Below are positions 53,101 to 60,722 of a DNA stretch of 64,000 nucleotides, piece after piece. The notes beneath the pieces are model-generated. The model worked only from the letters and a program-made list of their open reading frames with translations. It did no database searches and was not told where the DNA came from. The position numbers and the translations under genes are program-made. This DNA comes from JAAYZH01 sp964479695. Lineage in GTDB: Bacteria; Bacillota; Clostridia; Saccharofermentanales; Fastidiosipilaceae. The stretch's first letter is position 1, and every line of letters begins with the position of its first letter. Location of the stretch: positions 1 to 64,000 of the forward strand of contig CAYZSO010000002.1 of the NCBI GenBank assembly GCA_964479695.1, given 5' to 3'.

Positions 53101-53341
53101 CAATTAGAGCATTCGAATTGCCTGTACCATCTGCGTTGAGGTATTCGGCCGGTGGAGTAAATTTATCGTACAGTGGGTCGTTTGCAGAATCTTCTGAAAC
53201 GAAAATCTCACTGGTCGTTCCCAGCGCCGTGTCAATGACGCCGATATACCCAGAAGCTATCCAGCTGAGTACAAGTGTGAGGACAAAGACGAATGTAAAC
53301 AGAGCTGTGAACCCTCGCCAGAGTCTGTTCGTTTTTCTCAT
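50099..53341 (-). CDS. Membrane-anchored GH3 beta-glucosidase, permuted domain order
   Basis: A 1080-residue glycoside hydrolase family 3 protein. Residues 8-32 are a membrane segment. The usual C-terminal GH3 sandwich (REAAEGSVLLKNNA, then WIGFPGSYGMLGVADIL) and a fibronectin-III-like part come first. The usual N-terminal TIM barrel comes last (GPGLNTHRHQYNGRNGEYFSEDP, then APKHFAFNDQETNR, and VTDIYDD near residue 950, whose Asp is the expected nucleophile). A second membrane span (LLAVTIVSGVLTLGSAALYI) lies at the C-terminus. Such reversed order is known for rumen Ruminococcus and Butyrivibrio enzymes. It probably acts on oligosaccharides at the outer face of the membrane. AGGAGAG precedes the ATG at 53341. 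Confidence 0.9.
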   Translation of the reverse strand: MRKTNRLWRGFTALFTFVFVLTLVLSWIASGYIGVIDTALGTTSEIFVSEDSANDPLYDKFTPPAEYLNADGTGNSNALIAGAIDLNRREAAEGSVLLKNNAEEGQGLPLPAGSKVTLFGIRSEVSLLGSSFGVKAQGPMITLNQALSQNQTDFANTIATTTARDRTTGTTSINQTIKEWTGDEFEFEGAGFEVNPTMRDIYVALDEKYPHAENESSGANYDPAEPSIADISGVNPDYEASFATYGDAAIVVVSRPSAESQDYLEGSVAEGLGYTEPLALTQNERDIIAKAKAASNNVIVLINASNTMEIDELKNDPEIDSILWIGFPGSYGMLGVADILCGRVSPSGGLWDIFAANNLSTPAMMNMGDFTYANAEDEITRAKSDKYVIEAEGIYVGYRYYETRYYDAVLGQGNASSPVGAYESEGNWSYADEVSYGFGYGLSYTTFTQEIVGDPVYEISKNAETGQTDAFATFNVKVTNTGNVAGKSIVQIYAQAPYITGGVEKSAIALLNFGKTQTLEPGASETVQVKCDMQFLASYDNTYDNGDGTFGTYILDPGKYYYAVGNGAHDALNNIMALQGVASDQLVGEANADLAYEQEITEDFLSKTAFSVSKTGQKISNQLDYADWNYFQPGEVTYLSRADWAGTYPKKYEVMNVTNPDLLGLLNGGYYTIKTGEDTSAILWEQDNQVMFYQMAGKEFDDPAWEDILNKMTLEEAQYLVTYGGPTIPKVESIGLAEAYVTENAGNGLVVALNATKDPNAPWAIGADDPNGNWNPQVFGSSPLMASSYNVDLFKEIGEFVGVESLFTGIPILWGPGLNTHRHQYNGRNGEYFSEDPVLSGIAAMEEAIGALEYGLVVAPKHFAFNDQETNRGGVAPYMTEQRAREIELRAYQIAFEATKYDTEDHDAGMRGLMVSFSKIGPVECTASRELMTNILKDEWGFQGYAVTDIYDDFDVYGGVLTSGTTNYDIRGASGFYSVTILENDSRFANQVDGTNVTPTLFEGDAYAQESIKSSVHNMLYALTQSNLMNRYNSTTRVDSQMTWWSGTLLAVTIVSGVLTLGSAALYIASVRRKESGETK

Positions 53342-53419
53342 AACTTTTCTCTCCTAGTTAGAATGATGTCGCCAGCGTCTACGCTGCTTTTCCAATTGGT
53401 TCGTTTTTGGTGTAATCTT

Positions 53420-53518
53420 CCGATCCTTCGCTCGAACTTTCACTCGAACTTTCTCGAACTTTCGCTCGCTCAATCTCCCAACCGATCGCCCAACTGTTCC
53501 CTAGCTCGCTCTTTCCCG
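53420..53518. repeat. Degenerate CTCGAACTTTC repeats upstream of GH3
   Basis: Three or four imperfect units (TCGCTCGAACTTTCACTCG and similar) followed by pyrimidine-rich sequence lie between the symporter stop and the GH3 start region. Confidence 0.65.
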
Positions 53519-55069
53519 CTACGCTCCTTCCCCGGTCTGCTTGATGTCATCCCTATTCTTATATTTCGCCAGAGCCTCTTCCTTGCTCATGCCACCTTGA
53601 ATCGCTTCTCTGCGCACATAATTCACAGCCTGGATTTCCTCCATCTTGTCATAGGTCAGGGTGTACCCTTTCATCGCAAAGAGCGTGGCAACCCAAGCCA
53701 GCATCGGCAAAACAACAAACAGCGCAATGACAACACCCTTCATGCCCGGTGCGTAGGGAGTATTACTATCAGGCAAAGTTTTGAGGCCAATCAGCGTGAC
53801 AGCAATACCCACGATCGTGGCACTAAAGGACGACACCAATTTGTCAACAAGCGAGAACATTGTGCCAATGATGCCCGGTTTGTAGTTACCCGTACGATAC
53901 GTTTCGTAATCCGTGCAATCAGCCGTCATGGGGATCGCCATATCCGCGGTGGAATAGTAAGCGCCATAACCGATGCCATAGAAGATCACGAACAGAATCG
54001 TGTAGAGGTTAATCGATCTAAAAGACAATTGAGTCGCCGGATTACCTTGCTGCCAGAGCAAGAGCAAGATCAGTACGAAGACGTACGAGAATAAGGCAAT
54101 CCTCGTGTATTTGATTAGCGACGTCCGTTGGCCATGCTTCTGCGAAGTCCTGGCACTGAGGATGAAGAACGGCACGCTGATCGCATACCCAATCGCATAC
54201 ATGGGCAAGAACAAGCCCTGATAATCATTCATCATGGAGGCATACAGCATGCAAGCCACGCTGGCATTGGTTGCCACAGCGAAGGCCAACTTCGTACTGG
54301 CACCCGCCACAATCAGGCGTTGCAGATTATTATTTTCCTTCAACAAAGTCAGGCTGGCGCGCCATTCCATTTTGTCCGAAGTCTTTGTATCAACCCCATA
54401 GTTTTCCGGAACATCTTTATCCTTGATGCCGATAATCGCCAGAATGGTGAGGACAAAAGAGATCACAATCCCAATCGGAATCACGATGTCAAAAAACGTC
54501 GTGCTGCCATAGCCATACTTGCCGCCAACCACAACCGCAATGATCTGAATCGAACCCATACCGAGGAGCGAAGCAACCGTATTGAAAATGGTAAACAGCG
54601 GCCTCTGTTGGGGATCGTTGGTCATGACGCTTTGGCCGGATCTGGTGCAAGAGGTTTGGAACGTATATCCGATGACATAGACCGCATAAATGACCACGAA
54701 GAGGACATAACGCCACCCCATCTGCGTCTCCGGAATCAAACGAGTTCCGAAAAACATCAAGAGCGCACTGATGATCATGATGATGTTGCCCAAGAACATG
54801 TATGGCCGGAACTTACCGAACTTTCCATTTGTCTTGTCAATCATGAGACCCAAGATCGGATCCGTGAACGCGTCGAAGACACGCATGACCGTCACCATCG
54901 TCGTCGCGAACATCAGAGTAAGCCCTAAAACGCCATTTGCGTAATAGGCAATATAGTTCATGATGATCACGAAATACACATTTGTTGCGCCATTATTGAA
55001 GGAGAAAAACATGAGTTGCCATGGTTTCGCTCGATTCAATTGTTGGCCGCTGCTAGCTGAACCTTCCAT
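53519..55069 (-). CDS. GPH-family sugar:cation symporter (MFS)
   Basis: A 516-residue, 12-span symporter of the glycoside-pentoside-hexuronide group (MelB/YicJ/XynB-like). Family features are FSFNNGATNVYFVIIMNYIAYY at the start, MRVFDAFTDPILGLMIDKTNGKFGKFRPYM (the conserved loop 2-3, including the sodium/sugar-site acidic residues), and AIPMTADCTDYETYRTG in the central region. It lies 14 bp after the GH2 gene and 177 bp before GH3, so it imports the products or substrates of those enzymes. AAGGGAAGG precedes the ATG at 55069. Confidence 0.93.
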   Translation of the reverse strand: MEGSASSGQQLNRAKPWQLMFFSFNNGATNVYFVIIMNYIAYYANGVLGLTLMFATTMVTVMRVFDAFTDPILGLMIDKTNGKFGKFRPYMFLGNIIMIISALLMFFGTRLIPETQMGWRYVLFVVIYAVYVIGYTFQTSCTRSGQSVMTNDPQQRPLFTIFNTVASLLGMGSIQIIAVVVGGKYGYGSTTFFDIVIPIGIVISFVLTILAIIGIKDKDVPENYGVDTKTSDKMEWRASLTLLKENNNLQRLIVAGASTKLAFAVATNASVACMLYASMMNDYQGLFLPMYAIGYAISVPFFILSARTSQKHGQRTSLIKYTRIALFSYVFVLILLLLWQQGNPATQLSFRSINLYTILFVIFYGIGYGAYYSTADMAIPMTADCTDYETYRTGNYKPGIIGTMFSLVDKLVSSFSATIVGIAVTLIGLKTLPDSNTPYAPGMKGVVIALFVVLPMLAWVATLFAMKGYTLTYDKMEEIQAVNYVRREAIQGGMSKEEALAKYKNRDDIKQTGEGA

Positions 55070-55083
55070 TTAATTACCTTCCC

Positions 55084-57030
55084 TTATCCTTTATTGACCC
55101 AATTGGAGCTTTTGCGTAAATTTGCGGCGAGCGTGTAAGTGGGGTTCGGTTCCGCAACGCGGCGGAAATGAGCCTCGTCACTTAAGTCCCCCGCGAATGC
55201 TTCGATCTTGTTTTCTTTGGCCAAAGCCACCTCAAAGCAGAATATCTTCTGTCCATCGGCTGCCCGCTTCGTGCCGACTTTGGTGCCATTCTGAAAGAGC
55301 GTAACTTCAGGCTGATTGGAGTAGACCTTGACCTCGATTTTGTCCTGGGCCCGATCGGTAAACCGTTTGCTGCAGATGTGAATCATCGGCTCAGGATTCC
55401 AGTACACCTTGTAGAGGTAAAAACTATCCTTCTTAACCGTTCGGTCGAAACTGATCAAACCCTTATGGTTACGGCCGGGCACACCCCCCTGGTTGCGATT
55501 ATCACAGCCGAAATCGAACATATTCCAGACATAGGTGCCCCACATGAACGGGTGCCTGGCAAAGCATTCAATCATATATTCGTGGTAGATTGCCTGATAC
55601 TCTTCGGTGTGGTCAGCCCTGCGAGGTTTCTCACTGTGGAGGTGCGTGAGGCCCTCTGCCCCATACTCCGTGTAAGCCAGCGGCGTCCGAGGATAGATCA
55701 GATGGAACATTTTCAGGAAAAGATCGTTGAGGAAGAGTCCCGGCACATACCAACCCAAGTAGAGGTTATACCCCAACAAATCAGTTAGGTGGTTGACTCG
55801 GTTAAACGGACTGGCCATCGCGTATGCGGCCAAAGTAGTCAGCCTCGTTGGGTCTAGTTGTTTGACCAGATCGATCAGGGCGTGGTGGTTAGCCAACATG
55901 GAATTACGATCCTTCGTCGAAATCGTAATTTCATTGGAAATCCCCCACATCATGATGGATGCGTGATTGTAGTTCTGGGTAATGAGCTCCGTCATCTGTG
56001 ACAAAGTATTCTCACGTCCGTTAGGCATGTGTTCCGAAATATACGGAATCTCCGCCCACACAACCAGCCCATGCTTGTCGCAGAGATCATAAAAATACTG
56101 GTCGTGCTGATAGTGCGCGAGCCTGATCGCATTGGCACCGACTTCCAGGATTAGGGCCATGTCCTGCTCATGATCGGCTCTAGATAGCGCATTGCCGACC
56201 CCTTCCCGATCTTGGTGTCGGGAGACGCCTCGGAGTGGATACGATTCACCATTCAGGAAGAAACCTTTTTCCGGATCCACAGAGAAGGAACGGACACCGA
56301 AGTGTTGGCGGATCTCATCTTGGACTTCGCCATCAAGAAGTAATGTGGCCTCGACCTCATAGAGATAAGGGTCAATCCTGCCTTGCCACAAATGGACGTT
56401 TTCGATCTTCAGCTGTTGGCGACGATTTCTTGATGTCGCTTGTGCCACAATCTGCCCTTCGCGATCGCGAATTGTCAGCTTGATTTCACCCGATCCATCG
56501 ACAGTCAACGTCTCAACATCGACCCAGGCGTCTTGACCTTCAATGCCGGGCGTCACCTTCATTCCCGGTGTGCCGTAGGCCTCCAACTCAAAATGATGAG
56601 GCTTCACGCAAATCAAGTTCACATCACGATAAATGCCGTTGTAGAAGGTAAAGTCAGCCTTTTGCGGGTAGACGCGATCATTAGGGGAATTATCCACATC
56701 GATTCGCAGCGTATTATATTCATCCAGCGCCGGATTCAAGAAGACACGGAACGTGGAATATCCACCATGGTGTTCGGCAAGTTTCCGGTCATTGAGAAAA
56801 ACGGTGGCGGAAGAATTCGCTCCATTCACTTCGAGGTAATAATGGTTTTGCAGAAGATCCAAGCCGGGAATTTCAAACACTTTTGTGTAAGTGACCGTAC
56901 CGCGGAAATAATCGTTGCCGCCATCTTGTCCATCTACTGCGTTCACTGTATGAGGTAAATCCAAGCTTACAGACTGTCCTTTTGGACCTTTGAACAACCA
57001 GTTGTGATTAAACAGTGTAATTTCTCTCAT
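55084..57030 (-). CDS. GH2-family glycoside hydrolase (beta-galactosidase/glucuronidase type)
   Basis: A 648-residue cytosolic enzyme: an N-terminal sugar-binding jelly roll (FNHNWLFKGPKG, then DLPHTVNAVDGQDGG), an immunoglobulin-like domain, and a TIM barrel with LRGVSRHQDREGVGNAL, NAIRLAHYQHDQYFYDLCD, MMWGISNEI (acid/base Glu) and LAYTEYGAEGL (nucleophile Glu). No signal peptide is present. It is the first gene of the GH2-symporter-GH3-small membrane protein operon. The promoter and a 13-bp palindrome at 57061-57113 precede it. Exact sugar specificity cannot be read off. Confidence 0.92.
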   Translation of the reverse strand: MREITLFNHNWLFKGPKGQSVSLDLPHTVNAVDGQDGGNDYFRGTVTYTKVFEIPGLDLLQNHYYLEVNGANSSATVFLNDRKLAEHHGGYSTFRVFLNPALDEYNTLRIDVDNSPNDRVYPQKADFTFYNGIYRDVNLICVKPHHFELEAYGTPGMKVTPGIEGQDAWVDVETLTVDGSGEIKLTIRDREGQIVAQATSRNRRQQLKIENVHLWQGRIDPYLYEVEATLLLDGEVQDEIRQHFGVRSFSVDPEKGFFLNGESYPLRGVSRHQDREGVGNALSRADHEQDMALILEVGANAIRLAHYQHDQYFYDLCDKHGLVVWAEIPYISEHMPNGRENTLSQMTELITQNYNHASIMMWGISNEITISTKDRNSMLANHHALIDLVKQLDPTRLTTLAAYAMASPFNRVNHLTDLLGYNLYLGWYVPGLFLNDLFLKMFHLIYPRTPLAYTEYGAEGLTHLHSEKPRRADHTEEYQAIYHEYMIECFARHPFMWGTYVWNMFDFGCDNRNQGGVPGRNHKGLISFDRTVKKDSFYLYKVYWNPEPMIHICSKRFTDRAQDKIEVKVYSNQPEVTLFQNGTKVGTKRAADGQKIFCFEVALAKENKIEAFAGDLSDEAHFRRVAEPNPTYTLAANLRKSSNWVNKG

Positions 57031-57060
57031 TTCGGAAAGTTCCCGCCCCTCTTAAACCAT

Positions 57061-57113
57061 GACACTTTGTGTCTATTGCCTAAGATGATAAAAATCACAC
57101 ATGAACTCTTCAA
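57061..57113 (-). promoter_or_regulatory. GH operon promoter with adjoining palindrome
   Basis: Minus-strand TTGAAG (57108-57113), exactly 17 bp, TATCAT (57085-57090). Just downstream of the -10, a perfect inverted repeat GACAC-TTT-GTGTC (57061-57073) sits where a repressor would block initiation. A LytTR-type direct repeat was not evident. Confidence 0.55.
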
Positions 57114-57247
57114 GCGTTTTTGCCAAAGTGGTTCTTTTGCTGTCAAAACTGGTAAAAATTAGCTGCAACTCGCACAAAGAAGAACTAGGCGGCTTTGGCC
57201 AAACTAGAAAATAGCTATACGAGGAAGCGCACCATGAAGGCCGGAAT

Positions 57248-58570
57248 CTACGCCCGCGGCTTGATGGGGAAGAGAATTTTCATCACGAAACAATGGTTCT
57301 CCACGGAAACCTGAAAATGGCCATCGTACTTGTTCACGTTGTAACGAATACTCTTGAGACCAAACCCGTGATAGTCCTTATTTTGCTTGATCGTCAGGGG
57401 GAGCCCATTGACGAAACGCGGAACATCCTTCACCGGATTGCTGATGTTGATGACCAGAAAATCTTTCTTCTGAAAAATGTTGATATCGATGAGTCGCTTC
57501 TCGCGCTCGTCCTCGTCGAACCGTTTCACACCTTCGATGGCATTATCAATCGCATTGCCCAAGATTGCATACAAATCGATCGGGTCAATGAAAGTCATTG
57601 GCGATGAATCGACGACGCAATTAATCTTGATGCCGTTGGTTTCGCAATAGAGGCTCTTATCACTGAGAATCGTGTCAAGAACCTCATTGCCGGTGTGGAC
57701 AATGGAGTCATACAGTTGAACCGATTGCTCAATCTTGTCCAGGTAACGTTCTTTTGCCTGGTTATCTGAAGAATTTCGCAGGAGGCCGACCTGGTGTTTG
57801 AGGTCGTGGCTGCGGCGATTGATCAGCTCGACGTTTTCCTTGGTGAGGTAATACTGCGATTTGTGTTTTTGCCAGAGCATGTTCATTGTGAAATATTCTT
57901 TTTCGATGGCGCTTTTCTTGAAGAAAGCGGTTTGGACATAGAGGATGCTGAGGCAATAAAACTCCGCCAACAGCACGGCTAACCACAGAAAATTGATGTT
58001 CTGCTGTTGCTCTACGGTAATCGACGAAAGATAGAGAAATTCAAACACCAAGATAAGTGCCAAGGCGGAGGTCAATTGCCGGGGGCCAATATGGTACACA
58101 CCTTCTTCAGGCATGAAGCGAACCCAAGTAAAGGCTCCGATCGTATAGAAGAGCAAATAGAGAACAGCGAGCGAAATCGTACGGTACAGAGGGACTGCGA
58201 AGAGGTCTTTGGCCAAAGGAATCCGATTCAGAACGCTGAGGTTGGTCAGCACATAGAACAACGAATGGATAAATTGGGCGGATGACAAGGACCAAATCGC
58301 AACGTAGAGCGCTGCATTCTTCGATGTCTTGGCAATACTATACACAAAAGCCGTCAGTGCGATCAAGTACAGAACGAGCTTCGTGTAACCCGGAAGCGGT
58401 TCATTGCTCAGGACTTGCCCAATGGTTGCCATAATGAGGAAAAGCACGAGCGCCGCAATCGGCAGACGCAAACGAAAGGGCTCACGTTTCTGCAGTGGGT
58501 AACAATACAGGATCGCTGCTGCCACAGTAAAAAACGAAAGCAATAAATTGGTGGGATCAAGCGCAGGCAT
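57248..58570 (-). CDS. GHKL-type sensor histidine kinase (AgrC/NatK-like)
   Basis: A 440-residue membrane kinase. The first 200 residues give about six membrane spans. A linker helix leads to NRRSHDLKHQVGLL with the phosphorylatable His, then a GHKL ATPase domain with the N box YAILGNAIDNAIEG, the G1 region DFLVINISNPV, and the terminal GFGLKSIRYNVNKYDG. It pairs with the LytTR regulator whose stop lies 4 bp upstream. It senses an extracytoplasmic or membrane signal, possibly a peptide or sugar-linked cue for the adjacent glycoside operon (inference). Confidence 0.92.
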   Translation of the reverse strand: MPALDPTNLLLSFFTVAAAILYCYPLQKREPFRLRLPIAALVLFLIMATIGQVLSNEPLPGYTKLVLYLIALTAFVYSIAKTSKNAALYVAIWSLSSAQFIHSLFYVLTNLSVLNRIPLAKDLFAVPLYRTISLAVLYLLFYTIGAFTWVRFMPEEGVYHIGPRQLTSALALILVFEFLYLSSITVEQQQNINFLWLAVLLAEFYCLSILYVQTAFFKKSAIEKEYFTMNMLWQKHKSQYYLTKENVELINRRSHDLKHQVGLLRNSSDNQAKERYLDKIEQSVQLYDSIVHTGNEVLDTILSDKSLYCETNGIKINCVVDSSPMTFIDPIDLYAILGNAIDNAIEGVKRFDEDEREKRLIDINIFQKKDFLVINISNPVKDVPRFVNGLPLTIKQNKDYHGFGLKSIRYNVNKYDGHFQVSVENHCFVMKILFPIKPRA

Positions 58571-58573
58571 GGA

Positions 58574-59302
58574 CTAAAGCCCTCCGGCAATATAATCCGT
58601 CACGGCCTTTGTGAAAGCAGACTTGTTTCTGCGGCTAATCTCTAATTCATAGCCGGCCACCGTGACGGTATTCTGATTGATCGCGGAAACATGCTTCAGA
58701 TTCACCAGATACCAGTGGTTGCACTTCACGAAATGATAGTCTGCGAGTTCTTCTTCGCAACTCTTCATGGTGCCTCTTACTTCGAACGTCCCTTTTTCTG
58801 TATGGTAATTGAGCATGCGATTGGCCGACTCAATGTAATAGATCTCCGCACTATCCAAGCGGATCATTCGCTCGCCGACGGGAAGTAAAATCTCCGTCGT
58901 CTGTTTCTTCTTCACCCTTTCGATCGCTCTGGCCATACGAAGGGAGAAACTATAATAGTCAATTGGTTTCAGCACGTAATCCAGTGCACCAACGGAATAG
59001 CCTTGAATTGCGTAATGCTTCAAGTTAGTGATGAACACAATCACCACGTTTTCATCCACTTTCCGCACCAGCTCCGCCGCTTCCATCCCATTTAAGACCG
59101 GCATGTCTATGTCAAAAAAGATAATATCGAAGACTTGTGAGTCGGCTCCGGCCTTGCCCCGAATAACCTGCAAGAGACTCGGCGCATCTTCAAATAAGCG
59201 AGTCGAAACCGGTACATTTTTCTCCCGGCTGTACTGCTCAATAAAATCACGAATCTGCTCGCGGTTCTCTACTTCATCTTCAACGATTGCAATATTGTAC
59301 AT
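58574..59302 (-). CDS. LytTR-family response regulator
   Basis: A 242-residue two-domain regulator. Receiver domain: AIVEDEVENREQI with the acidic pocket, FFDIDMPVLNGMEA with the probable phospho-acceptor Asp64, and VFITNLKHY. Output domain: LytTR DNA-binding fold from about residue 135 (RLDSAEIYYIESANRMLNYH, then FVKCNHWYLVNLKHVSAI). It is transcribed with the kinase gene 4 bp downstream. The nearest candidate targets are its own operon and the GH operon. Confidence 0.93.
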   Translation of the reverse strand: MYNIAIVEDEVENREQIRDFIEQYSREKNVPVSTRLFEDAPSLLQVIRGKAGADSQVFDIIFFDIDMPVLNGMEAAELVRKVDENVVIVFITNLKHYAIQGYSVGALDYVLKPIDYYSFSLRMARAIERVKKKQTTEILLPVGERMIRLDSAEIYYIESANRMLNYHTEKGTFEVRGTMKSCEEELADYHFVKCNHWYLVNLKHVSAINQNTVTVAGYELEISRRNKSAFTKAVTDYIAGGL

Positions 59303-59319
59303 GTGCCTTTCCTGTATCG

Positions 59320-60426
59320 TTAGTTAAACCCAAAAATTCTCTTCGCCGTCTTATAAGCGAAATTCACAATCGCAATGCCCGGCTTGCCTTCAATCGCCAA
59401 AATCCGGCCAAACACCCCATTTGACACCTCATCAAACAGCGCAGGTTGCTGGGTCTCAAGATATTGCCAAAGCTCATCCTTCTTCCGGAAACTCTCATCC
59501 GTATCAATCTTAATCAGCAACACCGACGACACTGTCATCATCATCGACACATAATTGGTCATATACTGCCGAAGCTTCCGACTCTCAATCCCGGCCACAT
59601 CATGCGCATCAATAATAATTTTCGTAACCCGAATCTGCTGATCAATCCGCCCCATCATCACCGTCTCATTAACCGACTGGTCCTCTCGCCCAATAAAGTA
59701 GCGGTAAAAATCCACATCCAGATAATACAACGTCTTCACCTGCGGCAGCGGCTGGTAAACAAAAATATTGTCCACATAAAACGTATGTTTCGGCAGCACC
59801 AGCCCACACTCGCGCAAGAGCTCCGTCCGATAAATCGCCGAATGCATAAGAATATACTGGTGCACGCGGAAATGCTTAATCTCATCCCAGCCAAACACCC
59901 GGTCCACCGGCAGCGCACTCAAATAATTAATGCTCTTCTGCTTCCCCTGGCTCACCCGCTCATACACATAATTCACGATCATGAGGTCAAGTTCATCCTT
60001 AGCCAGCACCCTTAATTTGGCCAAAGCCGCCCCCAACGCCCCTTCATCCACCCAGTCATCACTATCGACCACCTTAAAATACTGGCCGGTCGCATTCCTC
60101 AAGCCCGTATTAACCGCTTCACCATGCCCACCATTCTCCTGATTAATCAGCCTGACAATATTCGGGTACTCCCTCACATACCCTTCCGCAATTTCCTTAG
60201 TCTCATCCTTCGACCCGTCATTCACAATAATAATTTCAATCTCATCCTCGGCCTCCGCCCACGCCTCCGTGGACGAGGATGCGGAGGTAGAGGTGGAAGT
60301 GGGTGTGGGTGTGGATGTGGGTGTGGAAGTGGAAGCGCCATTTCCCGAAGGGAGCACGCTCTCAATCGCCTTGCTCATATACGCAGCAGAGTTGTAACAC
60401 GGTATCACAAAAGTAATCAGTTTCAT
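59320..60426 (-). CDS. GT2-family glycosyltransferase with Ser/Thr/Pro insertion
   Basis: A 368-residue family 2 glycosyltransferase. It starts LITFVIPCYNSAAYMSKAIESVL, and EIIIVNDGSKDET, NGGHGEAVNTGLRNATGQYFKVVDSDDWV supply the nucleotide-sugar and DxD motifs. Normally the Ser-Val-Leu helix leads within a few residues into EIIIVND. Here about 34 residues of Ser/Thr/Pro repeat (STSTPTSTPTPTSTSTSASS) then acidic WAEAEDE are interposed (60247-60348). The rest of the protein is normal in length. It lies 17 bp upstream of the LytTR regulator. Acceptor unknown; cell-envelope polysaccharide or teichoic-type decoration is likely. Confidence 0.88.
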   Translation of the reverse strand: MKLITFVIPCYNSAAYMSKAIESVLPSGNGASTSTPTSTPTPTSTSTSASSSTEAWAEAEDEIEIIIVNDGSKDETKEIAEGYVREYPNIVRLINQENGGHGEAVNTGLRNATGQYFKVVDSDDWVDEGALGAALAKLRVLAKDELDLMIVNYVYERVSQGKQKSINYLSALPVDRVFGWDEIKHFRVHQYILMHSAIYRTELLRECGLVLPKHTFYVDNIFVYQPLPQVKTLYYLDVDFYRYFIGREDQSVNETVMMGRIDQQIRVTKIIIDAHDVAGIESRKLRQYMTNYVSMMMTVSSVLLIKIDTDESFRKKDELWQYLETQQPALFDEVSNGVFGRILAIEGKPGIAIVNFAYKTAKRIFGFN

Positions 60427-60568
60427 TCTTCATCCCTTACTGTTTGCATGTCTTTACAGAATTTGCCTGTCTTTACAGAATTCTTTTCGGACTTGTCATT
60501 GCTTTTCAAAATAGCATAAGAAATCGTTCTTGCCTATTTTCCACCGGATTATTTGAGAACACGATTCA

Positions 60569-60600
60569 AAAGCTCCCCTGCTCAATAGCAGGGGAGCTTT
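60569..60600 (-). terminator. Terminator after the transketolase operon
   Basis: A perfect 14-bp stem (AAAGCTCCCCTGCT with AGCAGGGGAGCTTT) with a 4-base loop, ending in T residues on the minus strand. Confidence 0.88.
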
Positions 60601-60722
60601 CACTTTCCGGTACTTTTTCAATGCCTCAATGCCTCAATGCATCAGCGACCACATCTCACCGAGCGAATCCGACTGAGCGCACAAGCCCCACATCCGCGGA
60701 CGCAGCAACACCAAACCCAGAC

